This document shows, one piece after another, positions 8,735-17,475 of a stretch of 64,000 bases of DNA; position 1 is the first letter of the stretch; every line of letters starts with the position of its first letter. The stretch is taken from contig DATAXD010000026.1 in assembly GCA_036266835.1 (NCBI GenBank), positions 8,396-72,395 on the forward strand. Direction: 5' to 3'. Source of the stretch: Galbitalea sp036266835 (GTDB lineage: Bacteria; Actinomycetota; Actinomycetes; Actinomycetales; Microbacteriaceae). Both the position numbers and the translations under genes were made by a program. Under the pieces are notes generated by a model that was not told the origin of the DNA, searched no databases, and saw only the letters and a list, made by a program, of their open reading frames with translations.

Positions 8735-9643
8735 TTAGCAGGTCGCCCAGTAAGCGGCGGCGCGAGTAAAGGAGTACGGCTCGTTCGGCGAGGGAACGTT
8801 GTATCCGCCGTGGCTGATCGCGAAGTAGATACACACGTTGGCGAGGCTGCCCTTGTCGCTCGGCTGGTACAGCGAGTCGCGGTGATCGATTGAGTCCCAC
8901 CACAGCTCGGCGACCCCCGCGGCTGTCTCGCCGCTGCCGCCGGCAATGTCGCCGTCACATCCGACGATGGGTAGCCCGTCGCTCCGCTTCGCGGTGCCGG
9001 TGTGGCCCCATGCGCTCATCGGGTCGGTGCTCGGATCATCCGCCATCCAGAACATGCGCTGTTGCAGGCAATCGGAGTATCGGATGTTCGCGAACGGCGC
9101 CGGCGTCAGGCAGTTGGCTACACGAATCGCGTTGTACTCGTCGGCGAATGACTGCAGATCCTCGGATGTCGTGCCCGGGATGTCGTTTACCGAAACCGGG
9201 CTCGGCGCACCTCCGGTCGATCCGGTGATCGCCGCAGGGCAGGTCGGAGTTGAACTGCTGGAGCCCGATGAACTCGTGCCGGTGGTTACCCGACCGATCA
9301 GAGTGTGCATGCTGGAGCCGGTGGATTTCGCCGCAACCGCGCTGTGCACGGCGCTGCCGGTCGAGACTTTCGACGCGGTCGATGCGTTCGCCGATGCGTT
9401 GGTCGATGCGCTCGTCGATGTACTGGTCGACGTGCTCGCGCCCGGAGTGGATGACTCCGAGACCTTGATCGGTATTCCTGCATCCGACGGTGTCGTGACC
9501 GGCGCACTACTCGCGACAAAACTAATGCCGCTTGCGGTCGAACCGGGCACGCTTATGGTCGTGCCACCTGCTTGGACAAGAAGAACTGCGCCTACGAGCG
9601 CGACCCCCATTAACGCAACGTGCTTCAACGTTTGTACCCCCAT
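8735..9643 (-). CDS. Secreted CAP/SCP-domain-like protein with Ser/Thr/Ala linker
   Basis: About 302 aa. A signal peptide or anchor (about residues 5-27) is followed by a low-complexity Ser/Thr/Ala linker (about 65-155) and a C-terminal domain. That domain resembles a CAP (cysteine-rich secretory/PR1) fold: FADEYNAIR helix, SDCLQQRMFWMA, a GHTG histidine, GGSGETAAGVAELWWDS and NVCIYFAISHGGY, with several cysteines. Such proteins are extracellular and their biochemical role varies. The start could be the ATG at 9643 or the GTG at 9667; neither has a convincing ribosome site, and the leader contains a run of six G (9660-9665 on the minus strand). The linker suggests a wall-spanning spacer. Confidence 0.7.
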   Translation of the reverse strand: MGVQTLKHVALMGVALVGAVLLVQAGGTTISVPGSTASGISFVASSAPVTTPSDAGIPIKVSESSTPGASTSTSTSTSASTNASANASTASKVSTGSAVHSAVAAKSTGSSMHTLIGRVTTGTSSSGSSSSTPTCPAAITGSTGGAPSPVSVNDIPGTTSEDLQSFADEYNAIRVANCLTPAPFANIRYSDCLQQRMFWMADDPSTDPMSAWGHTGTAKRSDGLPIVGCDGDIAGGSGETAAGVAELWWDSIDHRDSLYQPSDKGSLANVCIYFAISHGGYNVPSPNEPYSFTRAAAYWATC

Positions 9644-9687
9644 ACAACGTTTGCACCGTCCCCCCACTGAAACCGGTGCTTAGGTGC

Positions 9688-9716
9688 AATGTAGGCTCTT
9701 CACCCCCCGAACACAA
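9688..9716 (-). promoter_or_regulatory. Putative promoter of the CAP-like gene
   Basis: Reading the minus strand, TTGTGT (9716-9711) and TACATT (9693-9688) are spaced by 17 bases, a fair match to the vegetative consensus. Transcription would begin near 9681, about 38 bases before the ATG. This leader includes the G6 tract. Confidence 0.45.
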
Positions 9717-9768
9717 CCCGAGTGGGGGTCGAAAACGACGGTTCTCCCCTCGAACTGGGGGGCTTTTT
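9702..9768 (+). terminator. Orphan intrinsic terminator with attenuator-like alternating C/G runs
   Basis: On the plus strand, CTCCCC (9744-9749) and GGGGGG (9757-9762) pair around a 7-base loop and are followed by C and five T, a good Rho-independent terminator. Upstream lie a C6 run (9703-9708) and a G5 run (9724-9728), so mutually exclusive pairings 1-2/3-4 versus 2-3 are possible. No plus-strand gene lies upstream, which suggests a short plus-strand RNA from this region. Confidence 0.5.
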
Positions 9769-9873
9769 CGGTCGCCGTGTCCGCCCTTAGGGGAACATTT
9801 CGGCGGGCTCTGCTCGACGACCATGAGCACCGGCAGCGACACCGACCGACTACATGGTCGCGAAGGTGCCACG

Positions 9874-9915
9874 TTGGGACAAATGTTCCACGGCGCCGGG
9901 GCACATTTGTCCCAA
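9874..9915. repeat. Inverted repeat downstream of tRNA-Thr
   Basis: Perfect 13-bp arms TTGGGACAAATGT (9874-9886) and ACATTTGTCCCAA (9903-9915) enclose 16 bases. It lies just beyond the 3' end of the minus-strand tRNA-Thr and could help end that transcript, though no T-run follows. Confidence 0.7.
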
Positions 9916-9943
9916 ATGGGAACCTTTGCGCTGAAACGGTGGA

Positions 9944-10015
9944 GCCGCCTGTCAGAATCGAACTGACGACCTTCTCATTACGAGTGAGATGCTCTACCGA
10001 CTGAGCTAAGGCGGC
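9944..10015 (-). tRNA. tRNA-Thr (anticodon CGT)
   Basis: A complete 72-base cloverleaf on the minus strand: 7-bp acceptor GCCGCCT/AGGCGGC, D arm GCTCAGTCGGTAGAGC, anticodon stem TCTCA/TGAGA with loop CTCGTAA (anticodon CGT), 5-base variable loop, and T arm GTCAG-TTCGATT-CTGAC. CCA is not encoded. Confidence 0.97.
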
Positions 10016-10058
10016 GCGTCGGCCGGCGGGCCGGACACTGCCAAGAAATCCTAGCCGA

Positions 10059-10706
10059 TCACGCGCGCGCCGACTGCACGAGCAAATGCTCCAGCTGATC
10101 GAACGAGTCCCGTAGCTGAGCGGCGAGCGGCTGGTCGGACGAGCGGTCCGCATCCGCCCAACAGGACCAGGCGTGACGCAGGGCGCCGAACGCCACCAGA
10201 GTCACCAGACGCGCGCGGGAGGCGAGCCGCTCCGGATCCTTCTCGAGCTCGGGGCTGTCGTTCGCGAGTCGGCGCGACACGACCTTGGTCAGATCGTCCT
10301 CGAACGCCTTCATTCCCGCCATCCGCAGCGCGAACAGATGCGGGTAACGGGTGTGCAGCTCGCGACGCAGCATGATCGTTTCGCGACTGTCGGATGCGTG
10401 GTCGGCGGCATCCGCAAGCAGGTCGCCGAGGTCACGCAGCAGATCGCCGGATGGACCGCCCGCAACGAATGTCTCGAGCTGCTCGTCGTCCAGGAAGTCG
10501 GGCGAATCCCCCGCGATCGCTGCCTCTTTTGAGACGAAATAGTTGAAGAAGGTACGCGGCGAGATATCGGCCTCTCGGCTGACTTCCTCGATCGTTACAT
10601 GCTCGAGGCCGCGCTCCAGCGCCAACTGAAGGACCGCGCGCTGAATTGCCTGGCGGGTAGCGACACGTTTGCGCTCGCGCAGGCCAACAGGTTCAGGGGC
10701 GGGCAT
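10059..10706 (-). CDS. TetR/AcrR-family transcriptional regulator
   Basis: 215 aa. The N-terminal TetR helix-turn-helix is clear: RQAIQRAVLQLALERGLEHVTIEEVSREADI region, then SPRTFFNYFVSKEAA, about residues 15-62. The C-terminal helical ligand/dimer domain is not assignable to a ligand. An imperfect palindrome centred on TTGCACGCTCTGCAA (10717-10731) sits just before the start codon and is a likely operator for autoregulation. The divergent or co-regulated target is not obvious; the next gene upstream on the same strand is the secreted hydrolase. Confidence 0.93.
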   Translation of the reverse strand: MPAPEPVGLRERKRVATRQAIQRAVLQLALERGLEHVTIEEVSREADISPRTFFNYFVSKEAAIAGDSPDFLDDEQLETFVAGGPSGDLLRDLGDLLADAADHASDSRETIMLRRELHTRYPHLFALRMAGMKAFEDDLTKVVSRRLANDSPELEKDPERLASRARLVTLVAFGALRHAWSCWADADRSSDQPLAAQLRDSFDQLEHLLVQSARA

Positions 10707-10716
10707 GCTTCAATTG

Positions 10717-10731
10717 TTGCACGCTCTGCAA
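10717..10731. promoter_or_regulatory. Candidate TetR operator
   Basis: TTGCA-CGCTC-TGCAA is a 5-5-5 inverted repeat starting 10 bases upstream of the TetR-family gene. Flanking AT pairs extend its symmetry imperfectly. Position and form suit an autoregulatory operator. Confidence 0.5.
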
Positions 10732-10784
10732 TATTTTTCAGCACGCGCAGCCACCAACAGCCGCAACGCTCGATCGGGTTTGGC

Positions 10785-12359
10785 CTACTTCGCCCCACAC
10801 TGCGGATCGGTCTTCGGCACGGTCCCGTGTACGAAGAAGTTGTCGACCGCACTGTTGACGCACTCATCCGCGGGAGAAGTGTCCTTGTTGTAGGCGGTGT
10901 GCCCATCACCGTGGTAGGTGATGAGGTGCCCGTTCTGCAACAGGGTCGAGACGTGCTGCGCCATCGCATACGGAGTCGCCGGGTCACCGGTCGTTCCGAT
11001 CACGAGGATCGGAGCGGACCCATCCGCGTGCAACGCCCCGGCGACGCGAGTCGGCTTGTACGGCCAGTCAAAACAGCTGACTCCGCCGTACGCCATCAGG
11101 TGCCCGAAGACGGGAGCGAGCTGGTTCAGCTGAGCCGCCTGTGCACGCATCGTGGCAACGTCGGGATCCGACGGGTAGTCCAGGCAGTTGATTGCGTTGA
11201 ACGCTTCGGTCTCGTTGTCCTGGTAGGTGCCGTTCGGGTTGCGGTCGTTGTAGGCATCGGCGAGTTCGAAGGCGACCTTTGCGCTCCCCTGCTCGACGTC
11301 GTCGAACAGGTCGACCAGGTAGGACCAGTTGTCGGTGTTGTAGAGCGGGAAGATGATCGCCTCGAACATCGTCTCTGACCCCAGCATCCTGCCATCGCTG
11401 TTCTTGAGCGGATGCGTGTCGAGCTTGTTCAGCAGTCCGCGGATGCTCAACATCGACTGACTCACCGAGCCGCTAAAGGGACATCCCTGCATCGACGGAC
11501 ACTTCGCCAGGAATGCGCGGAGGTTCAGCTCGAACCCCTGCGCCTGGTCGGCATCGAGCTGGAACGGCGTCACCGTGGGGTCGACCACCCCGTCCAACAC
11601 GAGTCGCCCGGTCTTCTTCGGGAACAGGTTTGCGTAGGTCTGGCCGAGGAGGGTTCCATAGGAATAGCCGAGGTAGTCGAGCTTCTTGTCGCCAAGAGTC
11701 GCACGGAGCAGATCGAGATCCTTCGCGGCGCTCACGGTATCGACATGGCCGAGCAGCGCGCCCGTGTACTTCTTGCAGTCGGCGCCGAAGGTCTTGTTCT
11801 CCTGCTCTTCCTCGTTGATCCACTGGGCCGAGCCGATCGCCCCCTTCGGAATCGAGTAGATGAAGTCGTCGAGCACCTTCGGATCCGTGTAACACTTCAC
11901 CGCAGTCGAGTGGTTCACGCCTCGAGGGTCGAACCCGACGATCGTGTAATTCTTCTCGAGGGTCTTGTCGACGGCGTAGGTCAGGCTGCTCTTGATGAAG
12001 TCATAGCCGGATCCGCCGGGACCGCCGGGGTTGACCAGCAGCGAGCCGAGAGGGTGGCCGTCCGTCGCCAGGTGACGGATGAGCGCCAGCTTGATCGAAC
12101 CCGCGGACGGATGCGCCCAGTCCAGTGGCGCCTTCGCGTAGGTGCACTGCATGTTGTTGGCGCAGGCCTTCCAGGTGAGCACCTGGTGATAGAACGGCAC
12201 GAGGTCGGATGCGACCGATTCATCCGTCGGGGTCGAGGTGATCTTCGGGGGCAGGAACTGCGATGTGCAGCCGGCGAGCAGCAGGCCGAGCGCGGCCAAT
12301 CCGGCGACCACCGCCATACGCGCCGATCGACGGCGACGCGCTGTAAGTGCAGTTCTCAT
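10785..12359 (-). CDS. Secreted alpha/beta-hydrolase lipoprotein (tripeptidyl-aminopeptidase-like)
   Basis: 524 aa. A basic N-terminus and hydrophobic stretch end in the lipobox LLAGC (about residues 26-30), so it is a predicted lipoprotein on the outer face of the membrane. The hydrolase core has an oxyanion region NPGGPGGSGYDF, the nucleophile elbow GYSYG (Ser near 232), the acid Asp in IGTTGDPATPY and the catalytic His in GDGHTAYN. Domain order matches the Streptomyces SlpD/SlpE and tripeptidyl aminopeptidase family, with the C-terminal TAP-like domain. It probably removes short peptides from protein N-termini outside the cell. It lies downstream of holB. Confidence 0.88.
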   Translation of the reverse strand: MRTALTARRRRSARMAVVAGLAALGLLLAGCTSQFLPPKITSTPTDESVASDLVPFYHQVLTWKACANNMQCTYAKAPLDWAHPSAGSIKLALIRHLATDGHPLGSLLVNPGGPGGSGYDFIKSSLTYAVDKTLEKNYTIVGFDPRGVNHSTAVKCYTDPKVLDDFIYSIPKGAIGSAQWINEEEQENKTFGADCKKYTGALLGHVDTVSAAKDLDLLRATLGDKKLDYLGYSYGTLLGQTYANLFPKKTGRLVLDGVVDPTVTPFQLDADQAQGFELNLRAFLAKCPSMQGCPFSGSVSQSMLSIRGLLNKLDTHPLKNSDGRMLGSETMFEAIIFPLYNTDNWSYLVDLFDDVEQGSAKVAFELADAYNDRNPNGTYQDNETEAFNAINCLDYPSDPDVATMRAQAAQLNQLAPVFGHLMAYGGVSCFDWPYKPTRVAGALHADGSAPILVIGTTGDPATPYAMAQHVSTLLQNGHLITYHGDGHTAYNKDTSPADECVNSAVDNFFVHGTVPKTDPQCGAK

Positions 12360-12428
12360 TGGTTTACGTCCTAATCGTGCTGTGAAGGATCACTGTGCTG
12401 TGGAAAGTGGTCGGGCTTATTCAAAGAG

Positions 12429-13562
12429 TCATTGTGCTGTGGAGATAAGCATGGCCTCCAGAGCGAGCGCTGGAGCCACGTTGCCGTCAATTCTGCGGCG
12501 CGCGTTCGCGATGGCATCCATTGTCGCCAGTGTTTCAGCGGATGTCGATCTCATTGAGGCAGCAACGAGTTCCGATGAGATGCTCAGGTTGATCGGTTCG
12601 ACGCTGGCTCCGAGCTGGAGCAACAGGATGTCGCGGTACAGGGAAAGCAGATCGACCATGATTCGATCGAGACCGTCGCGCAGGCTACGCGTGGCGCGAC
12701 GTTTCTGATCCTCTTCGAGGCTCTTCAGCTGCGCTCGCAGTGCAGTCGGAATCGTGCCACCCGCCTCGATGCCCAGCGACCGCAACGCCGCCTCGCGCTC
12801 TTCGGCGTCGCGTTCCTCGGTGATGGCCCTCGCATCTGCTCCGGCGAGGTCGAGCAGCACCGCGGCAGAGCGCACCGCATCGCCCACCGAACGGATGCCC
12901 AGCGCGATTTCCAGGGTCTGATCGCGCCGCTCGCGGGCCTCGGCGTTGGTGGCGAGTCGGTGTGCCATGCCGATGTGGCTCTGCGATTCGCGGGCGGCGC
13001 GCGTTGCGATCTCGAGATCGACGCCGTCGCGGCGCGCGATCAACTCGGCCACCTCATCCACGCTGGGCACGCGAAGCCGAACGGTGCGGACGCGGGATCG
13101 GATCGTCGGAATGAGGTCGGCCTCGCTGGGTGCGCAGAGAATCCAGACTGTTCGCGGCGGCGGCTCCTCGAGGGCTTTCAGAAGCACGTTGGACGTGCGC
13201 TCGCTCATCCGATCTGCGTCCTCGATCACCATTACCCGGAAGCGGCCGACCGACGGCGAGAACTGGGAAGTGGAAACCAGCTGCCGCACTTCGTCGATAC
13301 TGATGATCACGCGTTCCGTGCTGAGTACGCCGAGGTCGGGATGCGTGCGAGCAGCAACCTGACGAGCCGTGGGTTCGTCATCGTCGCCGCGCGCGAGCAG
13401 CGCTGTAGCGAATGCATAGGCGAGATTCGAGCGACCCGATCCGGGCGGACCGGTAATCAGCCAGGCGTGAGTCATTGCCGTGCTGGTGTCGCTCGCGGCG
13501 GCGGCGGCGGCGAACACCTCAATGGCGTCGGCCTGGCCGGTCAACTCGTCCCACACGCCCAT
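12429..13562 (-). CDS. holB: DNA polymerase III subunit delta'
   Basis: 377 aa AAA+ clamp-loader subunit. Its P-loop TGPPGSGRSN has Arg in place of the usual Lys, a common degeneracy in delta' subunits, which do not hydrolyse ATP. Sensor region VMIEDADRMSERTSNVLLKALEEPPPRTVW is typical and partly matches DnaX. It would work with DnaX (encoded at 52.8 kb) and delta to load the sliding clamp. The gene lies 9 bases after tmk, in the transcription order topA-tmk-holB. Confidence 0.95.
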   Translation of the reverse strand: MGVWDELTGQADAIEVFAAAAAASDTSTAMTHAWLITGPPGSGRSNLAYAFATALLARGDDDEPTARQVAARTHPDLGVLSTERVIISIDEVRQLVSTSQFSPSVGRFRVMVIEDADRMSERTSNVLLKALEEPPPRTVWILCAPSEADLIPTIRSRVRTVRLRVPSVDEVAELIARRDGVDLEIATRAARESQSHIGMAHRLATNAEARERRDQTLEIALGIRSVGDAVRSAAVLLDLAGADARAITEERDAEEREAALRSLGIEAGGTIPTALRAQLKSLEEDQKRRATRSLRDGLDRIMVDLLSLYRDILLLQLGASVEPINLSISSELVAASMRSTSAETLATMDAIANARRRIDGNVAPALALEAMLISTAQ

Positions 13563-13571
13563 GCGGCCAGC

Positions 13572-14186
13572 CTAAAGCAGGGCTGCGACGCGCTCGCGGA
13601 TCGCATCCGCCAGCTTCTCGACCGGTTCTGCGGCGTTCAGGACGAGGAATCGATGGGGCTCGGCGGCGGCCAGCTCCAGGTAGGCGGCCCGCACGCGAGC
13701 GTGGAACTCCTGCTCCTCATCCTCGAGCCGGTCGTAGCGGGTTCGCACCTTCAGCCGGTCGCGGCCGACCGCCTCATCGAGGTCGAGCAGGATCGTGAGG
13801 TCCGGGAGCAGGTCTTCGGTCGCCCACAGCGACAGCTTGCGCACTTCGTCGGGATCGAGCACTCGTCCCACGCCCTGGTAGGCAACCGACGAGTCGAGGT
13901 AGCGGTCCTGCAGCACAATGTCACCCCGCTCGAGCGCCGGACGCACCTTTGTTGCGATGTGGTGCGCGCGGTCGGCCGCGTACAGCAGCGCCTCCGCGCG
14001 AGGGGCGATGTGACCTCGACGATGCAGCACCATTTCGCGAATCTCTTCGCCAAGCTCGGTACCACCCGGCTCACGAGTCACTACGACGGTGCGACCCCTG
14101 CTCTCCAGCCATTCCGCCAGCAGCGCCGACTGGGTCGACTTGCCCGACCCGTCGCCGCCTTCGAGCGTCACGAACAGACCCCGCAT
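13572..14186 (-). CDS. tmk: Thymidylate kinase
   Basis: 204 aa. Phosphorylates dTMP to dTDP. Markers: P-loop EGGDGSGKSTQ at residues 8-18, the DR(Y/H) motif in QDRYLDSSVAYQG, and a LID region. The start ATG is 3 bases after the topA stop and holB follows 9 bases later, so the three replication genes form an operon. Confidence 0.97.
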   Translation of the reverse strand: MRGLFVTLEGGDGSGKSTQSALLAEWLESRGRTVVVTREPGGTELGEEIREMVLHRRGHIAPRAEALLYAADRAHHIATKVRPALERGDIVLQDRYLDSSVAYQGVGRVLDPDEVRKLSLWATEDLLPDLTILLDLDEAVGRDRLKVRTRYDRLEDEEQEFHARVRAAYLELAAAEPHRFLVLNAAEPVEKLADAIRERVAALL

Positions 14187-14189
14187 CTC

Positions 14190-17030
14190 TCAGGCCTTCT
14201 TTGCGGGAGCCCGTTTCGCCGCCGGTCGCTTCGCAGGAGCCTTGGCCTTGGGCTTTGCCGGGCCCTTGGCCCGCTTGTCGGCGAGTAGCTGCACGGCACG
14301 ATCGAAGTCGATGTCTTCGACGCTCTCACCCCGCGGGATGGTGGCGTTGGTGGTGCCATCCGTCACGTAGACGCCGAACCTGCCGTCCTTGATACGAATC
14401 GGCTTGCCGCTTTCCGGATCGGCGTCGAATTCCTTCAGCGCACTGGATGCAGACCGGCCGCCGTACTTCGGCTGCGAGTACAGTTCGAGCGCGCCGGCGA
14501 GGTCAATGTCAAAGATCTGCTCCTCGCTGGCCAGCGAACGCGTGTCGACACCCTTCTTCAGGTATGCACCGAAGCGACCGTTCTGGGCGGTGATCTCCAC
14601 GCCCGTCTCCGGATCGACGCCGACGATCCGCGGCAGGTTCAGCAAACCCAGGGCAGTGTCGATGTCGATGGTCGCCAGATCCATGCTCTTGAAGATGGAT
14701 GCCGTGCGCTGCTTCACTGCGGCAGGCTTCTTCGCTGCCTTCTTCTTTGGCTTCTTCGGTGCCGGCTCCGACTCGTCGATCTCACCGGTTACCGGGTCGA
14801 CTCGGCTGTCAACGACCAGCTCGTCGTCGCCGAGTTCGGCGGCTTCGCTCGCCGCTTCGGCCGCGGCAGCGAGTGCCACCTGATCGACGACCGGTTCGGG
14901 ATCGGCCTCGGTCACGTATGGGCCGTACCGACCATCCTTGGCGAGCACCAGCTTGCCGTTGTCGGGATTCACGCCGATCACGCGATCCGTCACGATGGGA
15001 GCATCGATCAGCTCCCGCGCTTTTGCCACCGTCAGCTCGTCGGGTGCGAGCTCGCTCGGGATATTGACCCGACGTGGCGTAGCCGGATCATCCGTCGGGA
15101 CCTCGAGATACGGGCCGTACTTGCCGATGCGAAGGGTGACATCGTCACTGATGCGGATCGAGTTGATCTCGCGCGCGTCGATCTCGCCCAGATTGTCGAT
15201 GACCGTGCGGAGGCCCCGATGACGGGCGCTGCCGAAATAGAAGCCGGTCAGCCACTCGACTCGATCCTCTTCTCCTTCGGCTATGCGGTCCAGGTCGTCT
15301 TCCATGCCGGCGGTGAAGTCGTACTGCACCAGGTCGGCGAAGTACTCCTCGAGCAGGCGGACAACTGAGAACGCGATCCAGTTGGGAACGAGAGCGGTGC
15401 CACGAGGCGTGACGTACCCGCGATCGATGATCGTGGAGATGATCGCCGCGTAGGTCGATGGACGCCCGATTCCGAGCTCCTCGAGCGTCTTCACGAGACT
15501 GGCCTCGGTGTAGCGCGGAGGAGCACTCGTCTCGTGCCCCTTTGCCTCGACCTCGACGAGCCGCAGGTTCTGACCCTCGGTCAGCGGGGGCAGCTTCGCT
15601 TCGACGGCGTCGGTCGACTCGTTGCGCTCTTCGTCGTGCCCCTCCTCATACGCGGACATGAAGCCGCGGAAGGTGATCACGGTGCCGCTCGCCGAGAACT
15701 CGGCATCCTGCACTGCGCCGATGGATTCGGTGCTGACGAGGTCGCCGGATGCGCGGGTCGCAGCAATCGTGACCGTCGCCGTCGACCCCTTGGCGTCCGC
15801 CATCTGGGAGGCGACCGTGCGCTTCCAGATCAGGTCGTACAGCTTCCAGTCATTGCCGCGCAGGGTCGTCGAGAGTTCTGCCGGCGTGCGGAAGGTGTCG
15901 CCGGATGGACGGATCGCCTCGTGCGCTTCCTGCGCGTTCTTGTTCTTCCCGGAGTACAGCCGCGGCTGGGCCGGAACCGTCTCGGCTCCGTAGAGGTGCG
16001 CGGCCTGAGTTCGCGCCGCGTTCAGCGCCTGCTGCGACAGCGTGGGTGAGTCGGTACGCATATAGGTGATGTAGCCGTTTTCGTACAGGGACTGCGCAAC
16101 GCTCATCGTCTGGCGTGCCGAAAAGCGCAGCTTGCGAGCAGCTTCCTGCTGAAGAGTGGATGTGGTGAACGGCGCGGCCGGCCGCCGCGTATAGGGCTTG
16201 GACTCGACCGAAGTCACGGTGAGCGTCACATCGTCATCGCGCAACGCACCGGCGATTGCCTGTGCGGCGGCTTCGGTCAGCGCCACCGCATCCGTCTTCA
16301 GCGAGCCGTTGTCGTCGAAGTCGCGACCGACCGCGACCCGCGAGCCGCCGATGCGAACGAGACGGGACTCGAACTGCTGCAGATCGGCGCCGGACGACAG
16401 CTGCGCGATGAGATCCCAGTAACTTGCGGCGGTGAAGGCGAGTCGCTCGCGCTCGCGATCCACGACGAGCCGAGTTGCGGCGGATTGCACACGACCCGCC
16501 GAAAGTCCGGGGCCGACCTTGCGCCACAGCACTGGCGAGACTTCGTACCCGTAGAGACGATCGAGGATGCGACGGGTCTCCTGCGCGTCGACGAGCGCGG
16601 TGTCGAGGTCGCGGGTGTTGTTCTTGGCCTCCTGGATGGCGTCCTTCGTGATCTCGTGGAACACCATCCGACGCACGGGAACCTTGGGCTTGAGCACCTG
16701 GAGCAGATGCCAGGCAATCGCTTCGCCTTCGCGGTCTTCATCAGTTGCCAGGTAGAGCTCGTCAGCACCGGCGAGGGCTTTCTTCAGTTCGGCAACGGTC
16801 TTCTTCTTCGCGTCCGAAACCACGTAGTACGGCTCGAAGTTGTTCTCGACATCAACGGAGAACTTGCCAAGCGAACCCTTCTTGAGCTCGGGCGGGAGAT
16901 TTTTGGGCTCGATGAGGTCGCGGATGTGTCCGACCGAGGCCTGAACCTCGTAGCCTTCCCCCAGATACTGGCCAATCGTCTTCGCCTTAGCGGGCGACTC
17001 GACGATTACCAGCTTCTTCGTGCCAGGCAC
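14190..17030 (-). CDS. topA: DNA topoisomerase I
   Basis: 946 aa from the GTG at 17030, which has AGAGGAG 5 bases upstream; the frame extends further but without family similarity. The Toprim domain begins KKLVIVESPAKAKTIGQYLG. The catalytic tyrosine is in YITYMRTDSP (about residue 322). Unlike Gram-negative enzymes there are no Cys4 zinc fingers. The C-terminus instead has repeated actinobacterial TopA repeats (GVDPETG...GRFGAY, DPESGKPIRIKDGRFGVYVTDG) and ends in a Lys/Ala/Pro-rich basic tail. It relaxes negative supercoils. First gene of the topA-tmk-holB operon and adjacent to the Tad-type locus, as in other Actinobacteria. Confidence 0.97.
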   Translation of the reverse strand: MPGTKKLVIVESPAKAKTIGQYLGEGYEVQASVGHIRDLIEPKNLPPELKKGSLGKFSVDVENNFEPYYVVSDAKKKTVAELKKALAGADELYLATDEDREGEAIAWHLLQVLKPKVPVRRMVFHEITKDAIQEAKNNTRDLDTALVDAQETRRILDRLYGYEVSPVLWRKVGPGLSAGRVQSAATRLVVDRERERLAFTAASYWDLIAQLSSGADLQQFESRLVRIGGSRVAVGRDFDDNGSLKTDAVALTEAAAQAIAGALRDDDVTLTVTSVESKPYTRRPAAPFTTSTLQQEAARKLRFSARQTMSVAQSLYENGYITYMRTDSPTLSQQALNAARTQAAHLYGAETVPAQPRLYSGKNKNAQEAHEAIRPSGDTFRTPAELSTTLRGNDWKLYDLIWKRTVASQMADAKGSTATVTIAATRASGDLVSTESIGAVQDAEFSASGTVITFRGFMSAYEEGHDEERNESTDAVEAKLPPLTEGQNLRLVEVEAKGHETSAPPRYTEASLVKTLEELGIGRPSTYAAIISTIIDRGYVTPRGTALVPNWIAFSVVRLLEEYFADLVQYDFTAGMEDDLDRIAEGEEDRVEWLTGFYFGSARHRGLRTVIDNLGEIDAREINSIRISDDVTLRIGKYGPYLEVPTDDPATPRRVNIPSELAPDELTVAKARELIDAPIVTDRVIGVNPDNGKLVLAKDGRYGPYVTEADPEPVVDQVALAAAAEAASEAAELGDDELVVDSRVDPVTGEIDESEPAPKKPKKKAAKKPAAVKQRTASIFKSMDLATIDIDTALGLLNLPRIVGVDPETGVEITAQNGRFGAYLKKGVDTRSLASEEQIFDIDLAGALELYSQPKYGGRSASSALKEFDADPESGKPIRIKDGRFGVYVTDGTTNATIPRGESVEDIDFDRAVQLLADKRAKGPAKPKAKAPAKRPAAKRAPAKKA

Positions 17031-17124
17031 GTGACTCCTCTTTGTTGGTGCTGCTGCTAGGTGCGATAGTGCGGGATTGGTGCCCCCGTCAGCGACACCA
17101 TACACACCGAAACCCGTCTACCTC

Positions 17125-17475
17125 CTAATTCGTTCCCATCCCCGGCGGGCCGGCCGTCGCGGTCGCGGTGAGCGCAGCGCCCAGAAATCCGTGATTTTCC
17201 CGCACGGTCACGACCAGTCCGTCGACGTCGCAGGCGGTCTGGGTTGCGTCGTTCGCTGCTGCGATGCGTGCAGCCGTCGCGCAGGGCGAGCCCGGGGCAA
17301 GTCCGCTTGCCACGTCCGCGCCACCCAGCGCAGCGGCATCCGCGGCGTCCAGGACCCACGCCCGCACGGCGAGTCCCATATAGAGAGGTAGCGTCAGCGA
17401 AACGATCGCAACGATGCTCCCCGCTATCGCCAGCCCGAGAACGGATCCCGAACCACGATCCCCGGCGGCCCTCAT
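17125..17475 (-). CDS. TadE/TadG-like pilus assembly protein (Rv3654c-like helper)
   Basis: 116 aa from the ATG at 17475, which overlaps the upstream TadE gene's stop by 4 bases (ATGA). One hydrophobic N-terminal segment (GSVLGLAIAGSIVAIVSL, about residues 9-27) is followed by a small exported domain ending at a glycine/proline tail. Two cysteines (CATA and TACDV) may form a disulfide. This is the last gene of the Tad-like operon and corresponds in place to the small 'TadE-like' proteins at the end of actinobacterial secretion/helicase loci. Confidence 0.75.
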   Translation of the reverse strand: MRAAGDRGSGSVLGLAIAGSIVAIVSLTLPLYMGLAVRAWVLDAADAAALGGADVASGLAPGSPCATAARIAAANDATQTACDVDGLVVTVRENHGFLGAALTATATAGPPGMGTN

